From the NCBI GenBank assembly GCA_045653035.1, contig JAZOLO010000007.1, forward strand, positions 1 through 64,000: DNA of 64,000 bases, given 5' to 3'. Shown one piece after another: positions 58,350-64,000 of the stretch (within the stretch, counting starts at the first letter, position 1; each line of letters opens with the position of its first letter). Below the pieces are notes generated by a model. That model was not told the DNA's origin. It saw only the letters and a program-made list of their open reading frames with translations, and made no database searches. The DNA comes from RGIG6353 sp045653035. GTDB taxonomy: Bacteria > Bacillota > Clostridia > Oscillospirales > SIG627. The position numbers and the translations under genes are program-made.

Positions 58350-58421
58350 TTTTATCATAGTTTTCGTGAGGGGTGAAAGGGGAGAGGACTTTTATAAAAA
58401 GTCTTCTCCCCTTAAAATAAA
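58347..58421 (-). repeat. R1 repeat copy 8, 3' of clpX
   Basis: Minus strand: aaggggagaagactttttat / aaaagtcctctcccctt, then tcacccctcacgaaaactat and gataaaat. It is nearly the same as copy 6 at 52345. Confidence 0.75.
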
Positions 58422-58423
58422 AC

Positions 58424-59653
58424 CTATTTAACAATAGCCTTTTTAGTCTTTTCTACTGCGGATTTGGTGATTACAAGCTCTTTTGCGTCCTTCTTTGAGG
58501 GTAGAGTATACATATACTCAAGCATGATGCCCTCCATAATTGAACGAAGTCCTCTTGCACCTGTATTGTTTTCACACGCTTTTTTTGCAATAGCCTCAAT
58601 GGCATCCTTTTTGAAGGTAAGCTTTACGCCGTCCATTTCAAAAAGCTTTTGATACTGCTTCACAAGTGAGTTTTTCGGCTCTGTGAGAATTTTTATAAAA
58701 GCCGCCTCGTCAAGAGAATCAAGAGTTACTATCATGGGGATTCTTCCTACAATTTCGGGTATAAGACCGTACTTTACAAGGTCATGTGCCTCAAGCTTTC
58801 CCAGTATATTCTCCTTCTTCTTTTCTGCTTTGGTCTGAACATTTGCACCGAAGCCGATGTTCTGCTTTCCTGTACGCTGGGTAATGATTTCTTCAATGCC
58901 GTCAAAAGCACCACCGCAAATAAAGAGGATATTAGTGGTGTCAATCTGTATAAACTCCTGATTGGGATGCTTTCTTCCGCCTTGTGGAGGAACGTTCGTC
59001 ACCGTACCCTCAAGAATTTTAAAAAGTGCCTGGTGAACGCCCTCGCCCGATACGTCACGGGTAATGGAACGGTTTTCACTGCGACGTGATATCTTGTCAA
59101 TCTCGTCAATGTAGATAATACCCTTTTCAGCACGTTCAATATCGAAATCAGCCGCCTGTATAAGACGGAGCAGTATATTCTCAACGTCCTCGCCAACGTA
59201 GCCCGCCTCTGTCAGGGTTGTGGCATCTGCAATGGCAAAGGGTACTTTAAGAGTCTTTGCAAGAGTCTGGGCAAGATAGGTTTTGCCAACGCCTGTAGAG
59301 CCGAGAAGAAGTACGTTGCTCTTCTGAATTTCAACGCCGTCGTCGGTGTCCTTTTGCAAAATTCTCTTGTAGTGGTTGTAAACCGCAACCGAAAGAGTAA
59401 TCTTTGCATCATCCTGTCCAATTACGTACTCGTCAAGGGTACGCTTTATCTCCTCGGGGCGGGGGAGAGTATCAAAGGAAAGCCCGTCCTTTGTCTTTGC
59501 CTTTTCTTCCTCATCCTCAAAAATGGTGCTACAAAGCTCAACACAGTTGTAGCAAATCTTTACACCGTCGGGGCCTACAATAAGAGGACCTACCTCTTGT
59601 TCACTTTTTTTACAGAAGGAGCAAACGCTCATTTCGTTTTTGTTTTCTGACAT
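58424..59653 (-). CDS. clpX: ATP-dependent Clp protease ATP-binding subunit ClpX
   Basis: 409 residues. The N-terminal zinc domain is CSFCKKSEQEVGPLIVGPDG with the second Cys pair CYNCVELC. Walker A is LLLGSTGVGKTYLAQTLAKT, the pore loop ATTLTEAGYVGEDVENI and Walker B IIYIDEIDKISR. An IGFGA-type loop for ClpP docking is present (QNIGFGANVQ). It unfolds tagged proteins for ClpP. It is third in tig-clpP-clpX, but a terminator hairpin lies before it. Confidence 0.97.
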   Translation of the reverse strand: MSENKNEMSVCSFCKKSEQEVGPLIVGPDGVKICYNCVELCSTIFEDEEEKAKTKDGLSFDTLPRPEEIKRTLDEYVIGQDDAKITLSVAVYNHYKRILQKDTDDGVEIQKSNVLLLGSTGVGKTYLAQTLAKTLKVPFAIADATTLTEAGYVGEDVENILLRLIQAADFDIERAEKGIIYIDEIDKISRRSENRSITRDVSGEGVHQALFKILEGTVTNVPPQGGRKHPNQEFIQIDTTNILFICGGAFDGIEEIITQRTGKQNIGFGANVQTKAEKKKENILGKLEAHDLVKYGLIPEIVGRIPMIVTLDSLDEAAFIKILTEPKNSLVKQYQKLFEMDGVKLTFKKDAIEAIAKKACENNTGARGLRSIMEGIMLEYMYTLPSKKDAKELVITKSAVEKTKKAIVK

Positions 59654-59688
59654 GTTGTTCCTCGTTCACGAATTTAACTTGATTTTAT

Positions 59689-59722
59689 AAAAGACCGTCC
59701 GTCGTCAGACGAACGGTCTTTT
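59689..59722 (-). terminator. Hairpin between clpP and clpX
   Basis: aaaagaccgt(c)cgtcg / gacgaacggtctttt stem, ended by A and T runs. It could give partial termination after clpP. Confidence 0.7.
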
Positions 59723-59739
59723 ATGTCCGTTATTTGTTA

Positions 59740-60324
59740 TTAAAGTCTTTTTTCAATAACCTTATCTATAAGTCCGTACTCAAGAGCCTCTGCACTTGTC
59801 ATAAAGTTATCGCGTTCGGTATCACGTTCAATAACAGAGATATCCTTGCCTGTCTTTTCGGCGAGAATTTTGTTCATGTTGTTACGAACACGGAGGATGT
59901 GGTCAGCGTGAATTTTAATATCACTTGCCTGACCCTTCATTCCGCCAAGGGGCTGATGAATCATAATCTCACTGTAAGGAAGAGCAAATCTCTTGCCCTT
60001 TGTACCTGCTGCAAGAAGGAACGCACCCATACTTGCCGCCATACCTATACATATTGTGGATACGTCACACTTGATAAAGTTCATGGTGTCGTATATCGCC
60101 ATACCTGCACTTATTGAACCGCCCGGTGAGTTGATATAAAGGCTTATATCCTTGTCGGGGTCCTGTGCTTCAAGAAAGAGAAGCTGTGCTACAACAAGGG
60201 TAGCGGTAGCATCGTTCACCTCGTCGGCAAGAAATACGATTCTGTCGTTGAGAAGTCTTGAATAGATGTCGTACGAGCGTTCTCCGCGGTTTGTCTGTTC
60301 TACGACCATGGGTACAAATGGCAT
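59740..60324 (-). CDS. clpP: ATP-dependent Clp protease proteolytic subunit ClpP
   Basis: 194 residues, usual length. Catalytic Ser in GMAASMGAFLLAAG (about residue 97), His in EIMIHQPLGGMKGQASDI (about 122) and Asp near 171 (ERDTERDNFM). YSRLLNDRIVFLADEVNDAT and SPGGSISAGMAIYDTM are typical. It forms the 14-mer proteolytic chamber with ClpX. It follows tig by 26 bases. Confidence 0.97.
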   Translation of the reverse strand: MPFVPMVVEQTNRGERSYDIYSRLLNDRIVFLADEVNDATATLVVAQLLFLEAQDPDKDISLYINSPGGSISAGMAIYDTMNFIKCDVSTICIGMAASMGAFLLAAGTKGKRFALPYSEIMIHQPLGGMKGQASDIKIHADHILRVRNNMNKILAEKTGKDISVIERDTERDNFMTSAEALEYGLIDKVIEKRL

Positions 60325-60350
60325 CTGTTATCCTCCTTTAGGTGGGCTTA

Positions 60351-61841
60351 TTATTCTGCTTTTTCTTCTTTCTTTTCAGCAGTTTTCTTGGTAGTGGTCT
60401 TCTTTGCAGTTGTTGTGGACTTAGTAGCAGTTGAAGTGGTCTTCTTTGCAGGAGCCTTCCTCTGCTTTTCCTCGCCCTCTGCCTTTTCTTCTGCCTTTTC
60501 AGCAGTCTTCTTTGTTGTAGCTTTCTTTGCGGGAGCCTTCTTCTGCTTTTCTTCGCCCTCTGCCTTTTCGGTTATCTTGGCATTTTCCTTTACAAGTGCT
60601 ACTGCCTTGTTAACCTCGATGTCTTTTTTAAGCATTTCGGGAGCGATAGCTGCACGAATCTTTTGAGGCTCCATCTTGTATGCATCGGCAAGCTTTGCAT
60701 ATTCTGCATCAAGCTCTTCGTCGGATGCGGTGATGTTTTCAAGCTCTACTATCTTTTCAAGAGCGAGCTGAAGCTTAACCTGTCCCTCTGCCTGAGGCTT
60801 GAACTGCTCCTTGAAGTTTTCCATTGTCATGCCTGTATACTTCATGTACATTTCCATAGAAATGCCCTGAGACTGCATTCTGTAGGAGTAATCCTCAATC
60901 ATACGCTCTACTTCGTTTTCAAACATACATTCGGGGATATCTGCTTCAACTGCCTCTGCGAGTGCCATTTTAAGCTGTGCTTCAACGTCGCCGTCAGCCA
61001 TATCGGCATATCTCTTTTCTATATTTGCCTTGACGTCAGCCTTATATTCATCAAGAGTATCAAATTCAGAAACGTCCTTTGCAAACTCATCGTCAAGAGC
61101 AGGAAGCTCTTTTACTTCAAGCTTGTGAAGCTTAACTGCAAATACCGCAGCCTTGCCCTTAAGGTCTTCTGCATGGTATTCTTCGGGGAAGGTAACGTTT
61201 ACGTCAAATTCATCGCCTACGCTATGACCTACTATCTGATCTTCAAAGCCTGGAATGAATGCGCCTGAACCAAGCTCAAGCTTGTGTCCCTCGTCCTTAC
61301 CGCCGTCGAATGCAACGCCGTCAACTGTGCCGAGGTAGTCTATGGTAGCAAAGTCGCCCTTTTCAGCAGCACGGTCAACCTCAACCATTCTTGAAGCTCT
61401 TTCTCTTGCGTGGTCGATTTCGTGCTGAACGTCCTCGTCTGTTACTTCTCTTGTGGTCTTTGTTACTTCAATGCCCTTGTAGCTCTTGAGGGTAACCTCA
61501 GGCTTTACGTAGTAGAGAGCAGTTACTTCAACGCCCTCGTCGTTAATGTCGCCAACCTCTATTTCGGGACGGCTTACAACGTCAAGCTTCTTCTCTTCAA
61601 CAGCCTTTGCAAGCTCTTCGGGAAGAATGTCGTTGAGAGCATCTTCATAGAATACTCCCTTGCCGTACATCTTTTCGATAATTCCACGGGGTGCTTTACC
61701 CTTTCTGAAACCGGGAACGCTGATTTTGGAAGCGTTCTTGCGGAATGCCTTGTCTACTGCCATATCAAAGTCTGCCTTTGCAATAACAAGCTCAAGCTTA
61801 ACCTGATTTTTTTCAGCAGCTGTAACGTTTTTTACGCTCAT
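60351..61841 (-). CDS. tig: Trigger factor with Lys/Ala-rich C-terminal tail
   Basis: 496 residues against about 430 usual. The N-terminal ribosome-binding signature is FRKNASKISVPGFRKGKAPR; the PPIase domain (GDFATIDYLGTVDGVAFDGG, LGSGAFIPGFEDQIVGHSVG) and the C-terminal chaperone arms follow to about residue 425. The final 65-70 residues are low complexity: EKAEGEEKQKKAPAKKATTK is followed by a near copy EKAEGEEKQRKAPAKKTTST and more TAKKTTTKK. This histone H1-like tail is disordered and basic/acidic mixed. It is first gene of tig-clpP-clpX. AGGAGG precedes the ATG. Confidence 0.96.
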   Translation of the reverse strand: MSVKNVTAAEKNQVKLELVIAKADFDMAVDKAFRKNASKISVPGFRKGKAPRGIIEKMYGKGVFYEDALNDILPEELAKAVEEKKLDVVSRPEIEVGDINDEGVEVTALYYVKPEVTLKSYKGIEVTKTTREVTDEDVQHEIDHARERASRMVEVDRAAEKGDFATIDYLGTVDGVAFDGGKDEGHKLELGSGAFIPGFEDQIVGHSVGDEFDVNVTFPEEYHAEDLKGKAAVFAVKLHKLEVKELPALDDEFAKDVSEFDTLDEYKADVKANIEKRYADMADGDVEAQLKMALAEAVEADIPECMFENEVERMIEDYSYRMQSQGISMEMYMKYTGMTMENFKEQFKPQAEGQVKLQLALEKIVELENITASDEELDAEYAKLADAYKMEPQKIRAAIAPEMLKKDIEVNKAVALVKENAKITEKAEGEEKQKKAPAKKATTKKTAEKAEEKAEGEEKQRKAPAKKTTSTATKSTTTAKKTTTKKTAEKKEEKAE

Positions 61842-61972
61842 TTTTTCCTCCTGCTATATGTAACCTTGGTCGGGAAAATTATTTATCCCAAATTACATAT
61901 ATTTATACATTATAATTCATACTATATTTTATACAAAATACAGAATTTGTCAAGTGAAAACGCAAAATTTTT

Positions 61973-62674
61973 TCAATTTATTCTCACAGGCGTGAACATT
62001 CTGAAGTCGGCAGACACAAGGGTCAGCTCGACTCCTCCCGCACTCTTTATAAGTCTGTTTTCCGAAACGCCGTGAAGGTGTCCGTAATAAAGACGCTTTA
62101 TTCCGTGACGCACCAGCACTTCAAGTATGGGTGATGTCTCCTCGCCGGGGGACAGGACGGGATAATGAGAAAAAGCAACTATTTCACGGTCACTGTCGCC
62201 ACGAAGCTTTTTTGCCTCGGTAATTGATAAATCAAAGCGAATGGCTTCTCTTGCAATAATCTTTTTGTCATCCGCCGAAGGAGATGCTTCACAAGCCCAA
62301 CCGCGTGACCCGCATATAATAAGGTCTTCTACGGCATAAGCACCGTTGTGAAGAAATCTCACCGTGTCAAAGCCGTTTTCCTCGGTAAATTCCTGAAGCT
62401 TTTTCATGCTCTGCCACCAGTAATCGTGGTTGCCCTTCATGATTATTTTATTGCCGTGAAGAGAGTTTATGAATCGAAAATCCTCTATTGCTTCGGATAC
62501 GTTCATAGCCCACGAGATGTCACCAGGCACTACTACCGTATCGTCTTCCTTCACCATGTAATTCCAGTACTCACGAAGCTTTTCGGTATGTGCCTCCCAA
62601 AGAGAGCCGAAAACGTTCATGGGCTTATCTGTCGAAAAGGACAGATGCAGGTCGCCGAGTGTAAATATTGCCAT
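61973..62674 (-). CDS. Metallophosphatase (calcineurin-like phosphoesterase)
   Basis: 233 residues. All metal motifs are present: TLGDLHLSF (GD.H), VVPGDISWAMN (GD), IIMKGNHDYWWQS (GNH), VAFSHYPVL (H) and YYGHLHG (GHLH). The family cleaves phosphoesters; nucleotides, proteins or phospholipids are possible substrates. The start at 62674 (MAIFTLGDLH) is set by aaAGGAAAAGGA; the frame is open further left but has no homology-like sequence. A single gene. Confidence 0.88.
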   Translation of the reverse strand: MAIFTLGDLHLSFSTDKPMNVFGSLWEAHTEKLREYWNYMVKEDDTVVVPGDISWAMNVSEAIEDFRFINSLHGNKIIMKGNHDYWWQSMKKLQEFTEENGFDTVRFLHNGAYAVEDLIICGSRGWACEASPSADDKKIIAREAIRFDLSITEAKKLRGDSDREIVAFSHYPVLSPGEETSPILEVLVRHGIKRLYYGHLHGVSENRLIKSAGGVELTLVSADFRMFTPVRIN

Positions 62675-62757
62675 ATTTTGTCCTTTTCCTTTCACATAGT
62701 TTGTTGTTTTTTGGGCTAAAATAAATCCGTAATCCAATAAAGAAAGGGGATTAGAAT

Positions 62758-62943
62758 ATGAACGATTGTTCAAAGGGTGGCTGCAGTATAAAGAAGCACA
62801 ATGAAGGCATATCTTGCATGGTTAAAAACTGCACCTACCACGACGGCGAAAGATATTGCACCGTTAAGGAAATCAGTGTCGGTCCTCACCACGCAAAGTC
62901 AAGTGCCGATACTATTTGTGCAACCTTTAAAGCCAGAGACTAA
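62758..62943 (+). CDS. DUF1540 domain protein
   Basis: 61 residues. CMVKNCTYHDGERYCTVKEI and SADTICATFKARD fit DUF1540, a small Cys-containing domain of Clostridia and Bacilli with C-x4-C...C...C spacing; an extra Cys pair (CSKGGC) lies at the N-terminus. It may bind a metal. AAAGGGG precedes ATG 62758. Its stop codon overlaps that of the convergent thrC (shared ctaa at 62940-62943). Confidence 0.85.
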   Translation: MNDCSKGGCSIKKHNEGISCMVKNCTYHDGERYCTVKEISVGPHHAKSSADTICATFKARD

Positions 62944-64000
62944 AAGGAAAGAACCTCGTCTGCCATTGAAGTTTTTTCAATGGATTTTGTAAATCTTATC
63001 CGCTTCTCGTGTAATTTTACAAGGGGAAGCGGAATTTCTTTTCCAGAAAACTCAAGGAGCTTTTCGGGAGCTTCTATTCCTTCTACACCCTTTTCACCGC
63101 CGATTGCTTCAAGAACAGAGGTCGCAAATTTGTAAGGACTTGCAGTTGAAACCACAAGAGTCTTTTCTGCTGCCTTTGTTTTAGCATTGTATTCATCAGC
63201 ACACTTCATTGCAACGGCAGTATGGGTATCAAGAAGATAATTAAATTCTTTGAATACGCGGCTTATTGTTTTAGCCGTTTCATCTTCTGTAGTATAGCCT
63301 GCGGCAAAGCCCTTCTGGAGTGCTTCTCTTTCATTTTCTGTGAGAACGTACTTTCCGTCCTTCTTAAGGCTTTCCATATACGCCTTAACGGTGTTGGTAC
63401 TAGCTAGAAGTGAGAGCATTCTCTCAACGTTTGATGATACGAGAATATCCATTGAAGGACTCATTGTAAGATAGAAGTCTCGGTTCTTGTCGTATACGCC
63501 ATTTTCAATAAAGTCGGTGAGTACCGAGTTCTTGTTGGAGGCACAGATGAATTTCTCAACGGGAAGTCCCATAACACGTGCAAGGTGACCCGCAAAAATG
63601 TTACCGAAGTTACCTGTGGGAACAACAACGTTTATCTTGTCGCCAAGCTTAATTTCACCGCTCTTTACCATATCGCAGTAAGCCGAGAAGTAGTATGCAA
63701 TCTGAGGAACCAGTCTGCCCCAGTTGATAGAGTTTGCACTGGAAAGGAAGGTACTCTTCGCAAGAAGCTTTTCTGCAATCTCCTTTGATGCAAATATTTC
63801 CTTAACACCTGTCTGTGCATCGTCGAAGTTTCCGTTTATAGCAACAACCGATACGTTTTCACCCTCCTGAGAAGCCATCTGAAGCTTCTGCATAGCGCTT
63901 ACACCGTTTTCGGGGTAGAATACCATTATCTTGATGCCGTCAACGTCACGGTAGCCTTCAAGTGCCGCCTTACCTGTATCACCCGAGGTTGCAACGAGAA
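62940..64000 (-). CDS. thrC: Threonine synthase, C-terminal part (5' end outside window)
   Basis: The frame is open to the window edge; the first visible residues are LVATSGDTGKAALEGYRDVD, GIKIMVFYPENGVSAMQKLQ, typical of ThrC after the PLP lysine. NGNFDDAQTGVKEIF, SANSINWGRLVPQIAYYFSA, VVPTGNFGNIFAGHLARVMG and the C-terminal STASPYKFATSVLEAIGG follow. It makes threonine from phosphohomoserine. About 353 of some 490-500 residues are visible. It ends with TAG. Confidence 0.95.
   Translation of the reverse strand, partial: LVATSGDTGKAALEGYRDVDGIKIMVFYPENGVSAMQKLQMASQEGENVSVVAINGNFDDAQTGVKEIFASKEIAEKLLAKSTFLSSANSINWGRLVPQIAYYFSAYCDMVKSGEIKLGDKINVVVPTGNFGNIFAGHLARVMGLPVEKFICASNKNSVLTDFIENGVYDKNRDFYLTMSPSMDILVSSNVERMLSLLASTNTVKAYMESLKKDGKYVLTENEREALQKGFAAGYTTEDETAKTISRVFKEFNYLLDTHTAVAMKCADEYNAKTKAAEKTLVVSTASPYKFATSVLEAIGGEKGVEGIEAPEKLLEFSGKEIPLPLVKLHEKRIRFTKSIEKTSMADEVLSF

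Overview
The window reads as chromosomal DNA of a low-to-mid GC Gram-positive anaerobe of the class Clostridia, probably a gut-type Oscillospirales-like lineage. The gene set supports this: RNase J, RicT/YaaT, the c-di-AMP receptor DarA, the Prp protease beside an L27 with a cleavable N-terminus, Mini-RNase III, PlsY, YlmH, SLH-domain exoproteins, pyruvate phosphate dikinase and many small zinc-ribbon membrane proteins. Most genes have strong AGGAGG-type ribosome binding sites and many have near-consensus TTGACA-17-TATAAT promoters. No rRNA, CRISPR array, complete insertion sequence or prophage is visible.

Layout. 1-3.8 kb: the start of a class III aminotransferase broken by an in-frame amber codon, a hairpin array, a lipoprotein, a MATE exporter and a dinD-like remnant. 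3.8-9.6 kb: hisS-aspS, a methylglyoxal-synthase-like gene with altered active-site residues, minD and mrnC. 9.7-16.3 kb: ppdK, an AraC regulator divergent from a Gfo/Idh/MocA dehydrogenase, class II fba and ylmH. 16.3-20.4 kb: an AT-rich accessory block (HTH/zinc-ribbon protein, zinc-ribbon membrane protein, SLH exoprotein). 20.5-24.1 kb: rplU-prp-rpmA-obg and galE. 24.1-27.3 kb: three zinc-ribbon/membrane genes and putP. 27.4-28.1 kb: two heterogeneous hairpin arrays stacked behind tRNA-Glu(CUC), with a 21-bp copy of the tRNA 3' end between them. 28.2-32.6 kb: lipoprotein, hemW, lepA. 32.7-36.7 kb: two convergent secreted trypsin-like proteases. 36.8-43.6 kb: ferredoxin, ricT, holB, darA, rnjA, ruvB, ruvA, ruvC. 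43.9-47.4 kb: a 21-cysteine protein, an oligopeptide-binding lipoprotein, DUF177 and rpmF. 47.6-53.9 kb: DUF512 radical SAM protein, der-plsY-ispE, rhaB. 54-58.4 kb: accessory block with a sigma-region-4-like protein, an endonuclease/phosphatase-fold protein, a radical-SAM activase overlapping a Cys-rich membrane protein, and an XRE repressor divergent from a lipoprotein/zinc-ribbon-TM2/DUF2752 cluster across a perfect 22-bp palindrome. 58.4-64 kb: tig-clpP-clpX, a metallophosphatase, DUF1540 and the end of thrC.

The most notable structure lies between genes. There are at least four families of dispersed structured repeats. R1 is a terminator-like hairpin with a conserved promoter-like tail; eight copies all lie 3' of genes in the same sense. 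R2 is an approximately 100-bp nested palindrome at aspS, hisS and putP. R3 is an approximately 240-bp element between ruvA/ruvB, before der and after ruvC. The fourth consists of arrays of short hairpins, each with a different stem, separated by a spacer that is constant within an array and inverts from one half to the other. Paired changes in the stems indicate that structure is being conserved. These arrays, and their stacking behind the tRNA gene, are the best candidates here for something undescribed.
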